From JBHJOF01 sp050330055 (GTDB lineage: Bacteria; Pseudomonadota; Alphaproteobacteria; Kiloniellales; JAKSDN01): a DNA stretch of 14,667 nt. Location: positions 1-14,667 of the forward strand of contig JBHJOF010000194.1 of assembly GCA_050330055.1 (NCBI GenBank), read 5' to 3'. Positions 1 to 6,426 of the stretch are shown here, piece by piece. The notes under the pieces are model-generated. The model was not told where the DNA came from. It worked only from the letters and a program-made list of their open reading frames with translations, and did not search any database. Both the position numbers and the translations under genes were made by a program. The first letter of the stretch is position 1; each line of letters opens with the position of its first letter.

Positions 1-2
1 CG

Positions 3-77
3 GCCTCCCCCGCAAGGGGGGAGGCTAACAAACCCCGGCGCCGCTACTTCTTTCCCCTCCCCCCTTGCGGGGGAGGG
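3..77. repeat. Inverted pair of G/C-rich hairpins
   Basis: Two 9-bp perfect stems face each other in opposite orientation. One is at 3-11/17-25 (loop GCAAG) and the other at 55-63/69-77 (loop CTTGC, its reverse complement). The second is followed by a G-rich tail (CCAGGGAGGGGGG, 78-90) and a small TCCGC-GAA-GCGGA stem (93-105). No gene is visible in 1-205. Repeats of this look are common between genes in high-GC alphaproteobacteria. Here the pair lies downstream of infC and may help end or stabilise that transcript; this role is inference. Confidence 0.6.
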
Positions 78-174
78 CCAGGGAGGGGGGTATCCGCGAA
101 GCGGACAAACATAAGCCAAGCTGCCCGCCTCTCGCCGCTTCGGGCCTGCTTCGGTCTAGCCGCTGGGAGTGCCG

Positions 175-205
175 CCCGGCCCGCCTCGGGGCCGGGGCGG
201 CCGGG
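175..205 (-). terminator. Possible terminator hairpin after infC
   Basis: Immediately after the infC stop codon the minus strand can fold CCCGGCC (205-199) against GGCCGGG (181-175), and the stem continues with a GCC/GGC extension that needs one bulged G. The stem is very G/C-rich, but no T-run follows, so intrinsic termination is uncertain. It could instead protect the 3' end of the mRNA. Confidence 0.3.
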
Positions 206-742
206 TTATCTGGGCGCCATGACCATGATCATCTGGCGGCCTTCGAGCTTGGGCAGCTGCTCCACCTTGGCCAGCTCGCCCAGGTCGTCGCGCACCCGCT
301 CGAGCACCTTCATGCCGAGCTCCTGGTGCGCCATCTCGCGGCCGCGGAAGCGCATGGTGACCTTTACCTTGTCGCCTTCGCCGAGGAACTTGTGGATCGA
401 GCGCATCTTCACATCGTAGTCGTGGACGTCGATGTTGGGGCGCATCTTGATCTCTTTGATCTCGATGATCTTCTGCTTCTTGCGCGCCTCGTTCTTGCGC
501 TTCTGCGCTTCGTACTTGAACTTGCCGAAGTCCATGACCTTGCAGACCGGCGGATCGGCAGTGGGCACGATCTCGACCAGGTCGAGCCCGGCCTCTTCGG
601 CCATCGAAAGCGCCTCTGCAGTGGGTACGACGCCGCGGTTCTCGCCGCTCGCGTCGATCAGCCTGATCTTCGGGCTGTTGATGTCGTCGTTCACACGCGG
701 CCCGTCACGGGACGGCGTGAGATCAACCGGTGGTCTTGCTAT
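206..742 (-). CDS. infC: Translation initiation factor IF-3, ATA start
   Basis: IF-3 binds the 30S subunit, blocks premature 50S joining and rejects wrong start codons. The 178-residue frame has the full N-domain (KIRLIDASGENRGVV, EEAGLDLVEIVP, PPVCKVMDFGKF), the lysine-rich linker (RKKQKIIEIKEIKMRPNID) and the C-domain signature RFRGREMAHQELG, ending EGRQMIMVMAPR. The first conventional start is GTG at 694. However, the frame upstream of it encodes ARPPVDLTPSRDGPR, which matches the conserved N-terminus of alphaproteobacterial IF-3. The only plausible start for that segment is ATA (742-740), with AGGGAG 8 nt upstream and an in-frame TAG two codons before it. E. coli infC likewise uses a rare start (AUU), through which IF-3 represses its own synthesis; the same control is inferred here. 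The gene follows thrS after 85 nt on the same strand, so cotranscription is likely. No rpmI or rplT follows in the window. Identity is near certain; the start is strongly supported. Confidence 0.95.
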   Translation of the reverse strand: MARPPVDLTPSRDGPRVNDDINSPKIRLIDASGENRGVVPTAEALSMAEEAGLDLVEIVPTADPPVCKVMDFGKFKYEAQKRKNEARKKQKIIEIKEIKMRPNIDVHDYDVKMRSIHKFLGEGDKVKVTMRFRGREMAHQELGMKVLERVRDDLGELAKVEQLPKLEGRQMIMVMAPR

Positions 743-750
743 GGGCTAAA

Positions 751-756
751 CTCCCT
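751..756 (-). promoter_or_regulatory. Shine-Dalgarno that fixes the ATA start of infC
   Basis: AGGGAG on the minus strand lies 8 nt (TTTAGCCC) before the ATA at 742. By contrast, the sequence just ahead of the alternative GTG at 694 (GACGGGCCGCGT) has no comparable purine tract. Its position decides the start choice for infC. Confidence 0.7.
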
Positions 757-827
757 CTGTTGATGTTGAACGGCAGCCGCGCCGCCCTGCCCTTCACGGG
801 CCCGGACGAGGCCGCACCTCTCCCGGC

Positions 828-2792
828 CTAGTCCGCCGCTGGCGGACGGGCCTCTTCCCGAAGTCTAGCCACCGCCTCGCCGAGCGCAAGGACCTCTTGC
901 TGCTGGCTGCCGAGGCGGCGCAGGGCGACCTTGCCCTCCTCGGCCTCGCGCCGGCCGACCACGGCGATCGCCGCCAGCTTGGCGTGCGAGTGCTCACGCA
1001 CCTTATAGTTGATTTTCTCGTTACGTAGATCGGCTTCCGCGCGCAGTCCGGCGGCGCGCAGCTCGGCCAGGACCGTCTCGGCGTAGGCGTCGGCGTCCGA
1101 GGTGATGGTCGCCACCATGACCTGGACCGGCGCCAGCCAGAGCGGGAAGCGGCCGGCGTAGTTCTCGATCAGGATCGCCAGGAAGCGCTCGAAGGAGCCG
1201 AGGATCGCCCGGTGCAGCATGACCGGCCGGTGCTTGGCGCCGTCCTCGCCGACGTAGCTGGCGTCGAGCCGCTCGGGCAGCACGAAGTCGATCTGCAGGG
1301 TGCCGCACTGCCAGTCGCGGCCGATCGCGTCGCGCAGCACGAACTCCAGCTTGGGACCGTAGAAGGCGCCCTCGCCCGGGTTCAGGCTATAAGACAGCCC
1401 GGTTGCATCAACGGCGTGCTTCAGCGCCGCCTCGGCGCGGTCCCAGACGGCATCCTCGCCGGCCCGGACCGGCGGCCGGTCGGCGAACTTGACCGTCACC
1501 TCGTCGAAGCCGAAGGCGCGGTAGATCGACAGCAGCAGCTCGCAGAAGGCGACCGATTCGCTGGTGATCTGCTCCTCGGTGCAGAAGATGTGGGCGTCGT
1601 CCTGGGTGAAGGCGCGCACCCGCATCATGCCGTGCAGCGCGCCCGAGGGCTCGTTGCGGTGGCAGGAGCCGAACTCCGCCATCCTGAGCGGCAGGTCGCG
1701 GTAGCTCCTGAGGCCCTGCTTGAAGATCTGCACGTGGCCGGGGCAGTTCATCGGCTTGACCGCCAGGATGCGGTCCTCGCTCTCGGCGATGAACATGTGC
1801 TCGCGGAACTTCTCCCAGTGGCCCGAGGCCTCCCACAGCGAGCGGTCGATGAGCTGCGGCGTCTTGACCTCGACGTAGCCGGCGGCCTCCAGACGCTCGC
1901 GCATGTAGCGCTCGACCGCGCGGTAGAGCGTCCAGCCCTTGGGATGCCAGAAGACGCTGCCGACCGCCTCCTCCTGGATGTGGAACAGGTCAATCTCGCG
2001 GCCGAGCCGGCGGTGGTCGCGCTTCTCGGCCTCCTGCAGCATGGTGAGGTAGGCCTTGAGCCGCTTCTCGTCCTCCCAGCAGGTGCCGTAGATGCGCTGC
2101 AGCTGCTCGTTGCGCGCGTCGCCGCGCCAGTAGGCGCCCGACACCTTCATCAGCTTGAAGGCCTTGCCGAGCCTGCCGGTCGAGGGCAGGTGCGGCCCGG
2201 TGCAGAGGTCGAGCCAGGCGCCCTGGCGATAGATCGAGATCGGCTCGTCCTCGGGCAGAGTCTGGATGTGCTCGGCCTTGTACTTCTCGCCCTTGTCCTG
2301 GAAGTAGCGGATCGCCTCGTGCCGGTCCCAGACCTCGCGCGTGATGGCCTCGTCGCGCTCGACGATCTCGCGCATGCGCGCCTCGATGCGCTCCAGGTCG
2401 TCGGGCGTGAAGGGCTCCTTGCGGGCGAAGTCGTAGTAGAAGCCGTTCTCGATCGCCGGCCCGAAGGTCACCTGGGTGCCGGGATAGAGCTCCTGCACCG
2501 CCTCGGCCATGACGTGCGCGCAGTCGTGGCGCAGCAGCTCGAGCGCGTCGGGATGCTTCAGTGTGACGATCTCGATGCGGGCGTCATGGTCCACGACATG
2601 GGCCAGGTCCTTGACCTCACCGTCGACCTTGACCGCCAGCGCGCTCTTGGCCAGGCCGGGGCCGATGGCGGCGGCGATCTCGGCACCGGAGACCGGCCCG
2701 GGGAACGTGCGGCGCGCGCCGTCCGGCAGCGTGACCGCCACCGGCTGCTGGGCTTTGCTCTGTGACTCTTTGTCTCTTGCGGCTTGGCTCAT
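828..2792 (-). CDS. thrS: Threonyl-tRNA synthetase
   Basis: This cytoplasmic class II enzyme charges tRNA-Thr with threonine. At 654 residues it is full length. In order it has: a TGS domain (about 17-77), an editing domain with HDCAH (H89, H93) and CTGPH (C197, H201), and a catalytic core. The core zinc ligands are expected at C350 (MNCPGH), H401 (DDAHIF) and H527 (VMLHRAILGSFERF, which includes motif 3); motif 2 is around R379 (CHRNEP). The C-terminal anticodon-binding domain starts near 550 (LWLAPVQVMV). Every catalytic and editing residue I looked for is present. The start is taken as ATG 2792. A TTG four codons upstream (2804) falls inside the predicted -10 box, so it is unlikely to be in the mRNA. 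There is no Shine-Dalgarno, consistent with a nearly leaderless transcript. infC follows 85 nt downstream, the classical thrS-infC order. Confidence 0.97.
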   Translation of the reverse strand: MSQAARDKESQSKAQQPVAVTLPDGARRTFPGPVSGAEIAAAIGPGLAKSALAVKVDGEVKDLAHVVDHDARIEIVTLKHPDALELLRHDCAHVMAEAVQELYPGTQVTFGPAIENGFYYDFARKEPFTPDDLERIEARMREIVERDEAITREVWDRHEAIRYFQDKGEKYKAEHIQTLPEDEPISIYRQGAWLDLCTGPHLPSTGRLGKAFKLMKVSGAYWRGDARNEQLQRIYGTCWEDEKRLKAYLTMLQEAEKRDHRRLGREIDLFHIQEEAVGSVFWHPKGWTLYRAVERYMRERLEAAGYVEVKTPQLIDRSLWEASGHWEKFREHMFIAESEDRILAVKPMNCPGHVQIFKQGLRSYRDLPLRMAEFGSCHRNEPSGALHGMMRVRAFTQDDAHIFCTEEQITSESVAFCELLLSIYRAFGFDEVTVKFADRPPVRAGEDAVWDRAEAALKHAVDATGLSYSLNPGEGAFYGPKLEFVLRDAIGRDWQCGTLQIDFVLPERLDASYVGEDGAKHRPVMLHRAILGSFERFLAILIENYAGRFPLWLAPVQVMVATITSDADAYAETVLAELRAAGLRAEADLRNEKINYKVREHSHAKLAAIAVVGRREAEEGKVALRRLGSQQQEVLALGEAVARLREEARPPAAD

Positions 2793-2802
2793 GGGCGCGC
2801 GC

Positions 2803-2830
2803 AATCTAGGTGGAATCTCGACTCTGTCAA
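2803..2830 (-). promoter_or_regulatory. Promoter of the thrS-infC unit
   Basis: Reading the minus strand, a perfect TTGACA (2830-2825), a 16-nt spacer and TAGATT (2808-2803) form a sigma70-type promoter. The -10 ends 10 nt before the ATG at 2792, so transcription should begin about 2-4 nt before the start codon. This fits the absence of a ribosome binding site. It is a prediction from motifs only. Confidence 0.6.
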
Positions 2831-2936
2831 GGTTCGGGCGAGGATTCGGTCAGCATCGGCACCAGCGCTTAAGCCTTGGTTAAGCGTAGTCTGTCTGCTC
2901 GAGCGCATCCCACAGGGCATTCTCACTCCCTCAACT

Positions 2937-3025
2937 GTCATTGCCGGGCTTGACCGGGCAATCCACCAGGGCGACAGACGGGTCTCGGCCCGACTATGGA
3001 CCCCCGGGTCAAGCCCGGGGGTGAC
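2937..3025. repeat. Paired inverted hairpin repeat (29-nt units)
   Basis: The left unit, 2937-2965, begins GTCAT, ends ATCCA, and folds on a GCCGGG/CCGGGC stem. The right unit, 2997-3025, is the inverted form, beginning TGGAC and ending GTGAC around a CCCCCGGG/CCCGGGGG stem. They are 31 nt apart. The pair lies between the glycosyltransferase stop and thrS on the same strand, and belongs to the family also found at 8239-8446 and 9204-9282. The rest of 2831-2936 and 3026-3076 shows no gene. Confidence 0.7.
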
Positions 3026-3076
3026 ACATTGGGGGGTTCGCAAGCCCTCGTCGTTGCTTGCTGTCAGCACATTCGC

Positions 3077-3562
3077 TCAGCTGGCCGCCGCGTCGAGCTG
3101 GTCGTAGGCGTCGGCGCGCAAGAGCTCCTCATAGAGCGCCAGGGTGCGGGCGCACATGCGCTCCTTGGAGAAGTAGGTGCGCACGTTCATCATGGCCTCG
3201 ACCGCGAGGCGCTCGCGCGTCGTCGAGTCGAGACCCAGGGCCCTGCGCAACGCCTCGGCCAGGGCGGCCCGCTCGCCCGGCGGGAAGAGGAAAGCGGTGC
3301 GGTCGGGCAGCACCTGCTCGGGCGCGCCGCCGTGGTCGCTCGCCACCACCGGGCAGCCCATGGCCTGGGCCTCGCTGATCACGCGGCCGAAACCTTCCGG
3401 ATCGGTCGAGGCCGAGACCACCACGTCGCTGAGCTTGTAGGCGGCCGGCATGTCGTCGCAATTGTCGACGATGAAAGCGCGCTCGGCCAGGCCGAGCCGC
3501 TTGATCTTGTCCTCGATCTCGGTGCGGTAGCGGCTGCGCCCCTCGTCGGGGCCGACCAGCAC
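3077..3562 (-). CDS. Glycosyltransferase family 4, C-terminal donor-binding part
   Basis: These 161 residues are in the same frame as the N-terminal part and begin at the GTG directly after the TGA. They contain GPDEGRSRYR, the E-x7-E motif (E56 and E64 of this fragment, in PEGFGRVISEA), VVASDHGGAPE and a C-terminal helix rich in alanine. I see no convincing ribosome binding site at 3562, so independent translation is doubtful. It is most likely the separated second half of one enzyme. Confidence 0.5.
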   Translation of the reverse strand: MLVGPDEGRSRYRTEIEDKIKRLGLAERAFIVDNCDDMPAAYKLSDVVVSASTDPEGFGRVISEAQAMGCPVVASDHGGAPEQVLPDRTAFLFPPGERAALAEALRRALGLDSTTRERLAVEAMMNVRTYFSKERMCARTLALYEELLRADAYDQLDAAAS

Positions 3563-4300
3563 TCAGCGGAAATCCAGTTCGGCCAGGCTGGCCAGGGCGT
3601 CGAGCAGCAGGAGCTGGCCCTTCCAGCGGGTCAGCCGGCCGGGCAGCATGATCAGCGGCACGCCGTCGGGCAGGCGCCAGGCCCTGGCGAGCTGGATGAC
3701 CCGCTCGGCGCTGACCTTGGCCGGATCGAAGCGGGCCAGGTCGACGCCGCGCTGGATGACCCGGATGCGGGCCGGCTCGACGGCGTAGGTCTCGTGGATG
3801 TGGCGGGCGATAAACTCGGAGATGGCGATGACCCGCTCGCCGCTTACCATGATCGCGTTGTAGCGCAGCTTGAACGGCAGCGAGGCGTTGTAGGTGCCGT
3901 GGAAGGTGGTGACGAAGTGACAGCCTTTCCGCCGCGCCGCCGCCGCGGCGCTCCAGGCCGGAGCGCGCGAGCGGGCGTGCAGGATGTCGACCTCGTGCTC
4001 TTCGATCAGGGACTCCAGGCGGCCCACGTTGCGCCGCATCACCAGCGGGTTCTTTGAGGCCAGCGGCAGGGTCACGTGATGCGCCCCGGCGCGGGCCAGC
4101 TCGCGCTCCAAGGCGCCGCCCTCGGAGGCGACGATGGCGGTGCCGCCGGCGGCGACGATGGCCTGCGCCACGTCGACCGTGCCGCGCTCGGCGCCGCCGG
4201 TGCCGAGCCGGGGCAGCACCTGCAGGATCACGGGCCCGCCGCCCTCGCCGCCTCCCTGCCTGCGGGGCGGGTGCAGGCTGGCTTCGAAACGCTCGATCAT
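3563..4300 (-). CDS. Glycosyltransferase family 4, N-terminal part up to the TGA
   Basis: These 245 residues hold the acceptor-side Rossmann domain and the start of the hinge (LPGRLTRWKGQLLLLDALASL). The GT4 E-x7-E donor motif is absent, so the fragment alone should be catalytically inactive. It starts 15 bp from the divergent hydrolase gene, so the two promoters must overlap each other's 5' coding ends. It is listed separately because an automatic annotation would end the gene here. Confidence 0.55.
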   Translation of the reverse strand: MIERFEASLHPPRRQGGGEGGGPVILQVLPRLGTGGAERGTVDVAQAIVAAGGTAIVASEGGALERELARAGAHHVTLPLASKNPLVMRRNVGRLESLIEEHEVDILHARSRAPAWSAAAAARRKGCHFVTTFHGTYNASLPFKLRYNAIMVSGERVIAISEFIARHIHETYAVEPARIRVIQRGVDLARFDPAKVSAERVIQLARAWRLPDGVPLIMLPGRLTRWKGQLLLLDALASLAELDFR

Positions 4301-4305
4301 GTAAT
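4300..4305 (+). promoter_or_regulatory. -10-like box of the ABHD10-like hydrolase
   Basis: TGTAAT (5 of 6 to TATAAT) ends 10 nt before the ATG at 4316, the same geometry as thrS and fzlA. No good -35 is evident (CTGGCT 16 nt upstream is weak). It lies across the start codon of the divergent glycosyltransferase. If used, the mRNA would be nearly leaderless and the alternative ATG at 4304 would not be transcribed. Confidence 0.35.
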
Positions 4306-4315
4306 GGTCCGCGCC

Positions 4316-5104
4316 ATGACGACTGCGGAGTCTCTCCCCCGTGCGTCGCCGGCCAATCTAGCACGGCCGGACGGCGTCACCATCGCTTATCACCGCAGCG
4401 CCGGCCACGGCCCGGGTATCCTGTTCCTCGGCGGCTTCATGTCGGACATGACCGGGACCAAGGCCACTGCGCTCGAAGGCTTCGCCCGGCGACGCGGCCA
4501 GGCCTTCGTGCGCTTCGACTACCGCGGACACGGCGCTTCGTCCAGCGCCTTCGTGGACGGCACCATCGGGCTCTGGGCCGAGGACGCCATCGCCGTGCTC
4601 GACGAAGCGACCGAGGGGCCGCAGATCCTGGTCGGCTCCTCGATGGGCGGCTGGATCATGCTGCTGGCGGCGCTGGCCCGGCCGAAGCGGGTCGCCGGCC
4701 TGGTCGGCATCGCCGCCGCGCCCGACTTCACCGAGGACCTGATGTGGGCGCGCTACGGCGACGAGGCACGCGCGGCGCTGGAGCGCGACGGCGTCTATTG
4801 CGAGCCCTCCGACTACAGCGATGAGCCCTACACCATCACCAGGGCGCTGATCGAGGACGGCCGGCGCCACCTGCTGCTGCGCCAGGCGATCCCGATCATC
4901 TGCCCGATCCGCCTGCTGCACGGCACGGCCGATACGGCGGTGCCCTGGGAGACATCGCTCAGGCTCCTGCAGCAGGTCGAGTCCGACGACGTCGAGCTGA
5001 CCCTGGTCAAGGACGCCGACCACCGCCTCTCCGAGCCCGCCGACCTCGCGCGCCTGGAACGGACCATCGAGGCGTTGTTGGAGCGGCCAGCGCCCGCCGC
5101 TTAG
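4316..5104 (+). CDS. ABHD10-like alpha/beta hydrolase (serine esterase)
   Basis: This is a 262-residue alpha/beta hydrolase with the full triad: nucleophile S109 in VGSSMGG, D206 in LLHGTADTAVPW and H236 in DADHRLSEP. It strongly resembles mitochondrial ABHD10 along its length (FLGGFMSDMTGTKA, FVRFDYRGHG, ILVGSSMGGWIML, ICPIRLLHG, DADHRLSEPAD). ABHD10 is known as a thioesterase that removes acyl groups from cysteines and as an acyl-glucuronide esterase; the bacterial substrate is unknown. No signal peptide is seen, so it is probably cytoplasmic. The start at 4316 gives MTTAESLPRASPANLARPDG, in line with relatives; ATG 4304 is possible but lies in the -10-like box. The gene is divergent from the glycosyltransferase and overlaps the convergent membrane-protein gene by 4 nt (shared TTAG). 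Confidence 0.85.
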   Translation: MTTAESLPRASPANLARPDGVTIAYHRSAGHGPGILFLGGFMSDMTGTKATALEGFARRRGQAFVRFDYRGHGASSSAFVDGTIGLWAEDAIAVLDEATEGPQILVGSSMGGWIMLLAALARPKRVAGLVGIAAAPDFTEDLMWARYGDEARAALERDGVYCEPSDYSDEPYTITRALIEDGRRHLLLRQAIPIICPIRLLHGTADTAVPWETSLRLLQQVESDDVELTLVKDADHRLSEPADLARLERTIEALLERPAPAA

Positions 5105-6291
5105 CCCTCAGCCTGCGGCGCCGCGCCGCCGGCCTGCGCCTCTTCCTGCGCCGCCTGCTCGACCTCTCGGCCTTTCATGATGCGATCGATTAGCTGGTCC
5201 TTGCTCTCGTCCTGCTTGGCGGTGCCGTCGCTGCCGCTGTGCTGCTGCACGGCCGAGCCCTTGCCGCCAAAAGCAAGCCGCACCTGCGCCAAGCGCTTGG
5301 CCACGTCGTACCAGAAGGGCGCGCCGAGGCCGATCAGCAGGCCGGTGACCAGAACCTTGGCAAGCCATGTCAGGAACGCAAAGTCGTACCAGTGGCTCCA
5401 GAACCACGTAAAGAAGTTGCCGAGCTGCTGGCGGATCATCTCCTCCGTATCGTCCGGTCGTGTGCGAGATTCGTTCTGGCATAGCGGATCGGCCAACTTC
5501 TCACGAAGGTCCCACGTGCCGACCAGCCAGCAGTGCGGATAGAACAGCTGGCCGACCGGCAAGTCGAGCTCTTGGATTGCCGTGAGCTGTTGCGCCGTCC
5601 GCTTGACCGCAGCATCAAGGTCGTCGATCGCCTGTTGATCGACACCTGCCGCAACAGCCTCGTCGAGCTTCTTTTGAGCCTCTTCCACATTGTCGAGGAT
5701 GGGGCCCATCTGCGCGATGATCAGCGCTGCGCGCTCAGGGCTGTCCAGGTAGGACTGAAAGAGGCGCACACCGTCTACGTTCATCACCAAGGCAAGGACA
5801 ACGCCAAACACCAGGGACCACCAGCGCGCGTTGTCGGCGAATTGGGCGCCGATCGCCGAGCTGTACTCCTCGTATTTCTGCGATAGCGCGGTCAGCTGCG
5901 CCTTCAGCTTCTGGTCGGCCCCCTGGTAGGCTTTTTCGATCTCCTCGAACTCGATGAAGCGGCGCAGAACATGCTCGAGGCTCACATCGCCGTAGATGCC
6001 GGAGCTTGCCATGCCCCAGTACCTCTGGTCGCCTTCCCTGTCCTTCATCCGCCTTTTGGCGAAGGGGTTCTCGAGTACCTGGCGCACGACCTTCCAGCGT
6101 TGCACTACGTCTTCAGCCTTCCAGCCAGTGTCCTTGGACAGCACCTTGTCGTAGAGCCGCTTGATGACCTCAACCTGATCCTTCTTGCGCAGGCCAAGTG
6201 CGCGAATCACGATCTCCATGATGATGGTGACGACGGTCGCGAGCGCCGCCAGGGTAAGCGCAAAGGCGAGCGCGGCGTCGAGCAATGCCAT
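5101..6291 (-). CDS. Unknown membrane protein with coiled-coil segments
   Basis: I do not recognise a named family. The 396-residue product has a long N-terminal hydrophobic helix (about 2-30), a second around 158-171 (WWSLVFGVVLALVMNVDGV) and a third around 305-325 (FLTWLAKVLVTGLLIGLGAPFWYDV). Charged, probably coiled-coil stretches lie between them (about 112-145 and 200-240). An aromatic cluster (FFTWFWSHWYDF) precedes the last helix, and the tail is polar, Q/E/A-rich and probably disordered. The NVDGVRLF and GAPFWYDV motifs resemble uncharacterised bacterial inner-membrane proteins. ATG 6291 is chosen because GGGGGAGG lies 7 nt upstream; an ATG eight codons earlier (6315) has no such site. 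Codon use looks less G/C-saturated at third positions than in thrS or gltB, a hint of different origin. It stands alone on its strand, 135 nt after the SDR gene. Confidence 0.8.
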   Translation of the reverse strand: MALLDAALAFALTLAALATVVTIIMEIVIRALGLRKKDQVEVIKRLYDKVLSKDTGWKAEDVVQRWKVVRQVLENPFAKRRMKDREGDQRYWGMASSGIYGDVSLEHVLRRFIEFEEIEKAYQGADQKLKAQLTALSQKYEEYSSAIGAQFADNARWWSLVFGVVLALVMNVDGVRLFQSYLDSPERAALIIAQMGPILDNVEEAQKKLDEAVAAGVDQQAIDDLDAAVKRTAQQLTAIQELDLPVGQLFYPHCWLVGTWDLREKLADPLCQNESRTRPDDTEEMIRQQLGNFFTWFWSHWYDFAFLTWLAKVLVTGLLIGLGAPFWYDVAKRLAQVRLAFGGKGSAVQQHSGSDGTAKQDESKDQLIDRIMKGREVEQAAQEEAQAGGAAPQAEG

Positions 6292-6298
6292 GGTGGTT

Positions 6299-6306
6299 CC
6301 TCCCCC
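6299..6306 (-). promoter_or_regulatory. Shine-Dalgarno of the unknown membrane protein
   Basis: GGGGGAGG on the minus strand, 7 nt (AACCACC) before the ATG at 6291. It is one of the strongest ribosome binding sites in the window and sets the start codon of this gene. Confidence 0.7.
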
Positions 6307-6426
6307 GCATGCCACAGGGCCTACCTGGCAGTCGTTCGATGGTCTTGGGTTGGACTTGTCCCCGAATAGCCAGTCTAGGCCCGCGCGCCCTTCCGGGTTG
6401 TGCCAAACGTCACCAGATCGGCGCGC

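Larger units (their letters stand above)
3077..4300 (-). pseudogene. Family 4 glycosyltransferase interrupted by one in-frame TGA
   Basis: Read through the TGA at 3565-3563, this is one continuous 407-residue GT-B enzyme of glycosyltransferase family 4, the size of a complete family member. Such enzymes move a sugar from a nucleotide donor to a lipid or glycan acceptor; the substrate cannot be told. The N-terminal acceptor domain has VILQVLPRLGTGGAERG and TTFHGTYN. The hinge has RVIQRGVD and LPGRLTRWKGQ. The C-terminal donor domain has the retaining-GT4 motif PEGFGRVISEA (E-x7-E, residues 302 and 310 of the joined frame) and VVASDHGG. The stop falls between FR and VLVGPDEGRSRYR, where relatives I recall often have cysteine (TGC). 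Everything after it remains intact, so the change is recent, an assembly error, or recoded. Without read-through the donor-binding half is lost. The start may be ATG 4300 or GTG 4231, which begins directly at VILQVLP. Confidence 0.75.

Noticed and set aside
743..827. Possible attenuator or riboswitch between thrS and infC
   Set aside because: G/C-rich pairing is possible, but no leader peptide, T-run or known RNA motif is visible. The gap is short and fits simple cotranscription.
1212..2765. Long plus-strand open frame (517 codons) opposite thrS
   Set aside because: It is fully antisense to thrS, low in complexity (A/L/V/D/R-rich), without recognisable domains. It is a by-product of high-GC codon use.
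3500..3565. Selenocysteine insertion at the glycosyltransferase TGA
   Set aside because: No SECIS-like stem-loop of the bacterial type follows at the usual distance; only a short GCCCC/GGGGC stem does. A nonsense change or sequence error is simpler. It is kept as a low-probability reading within the finding.
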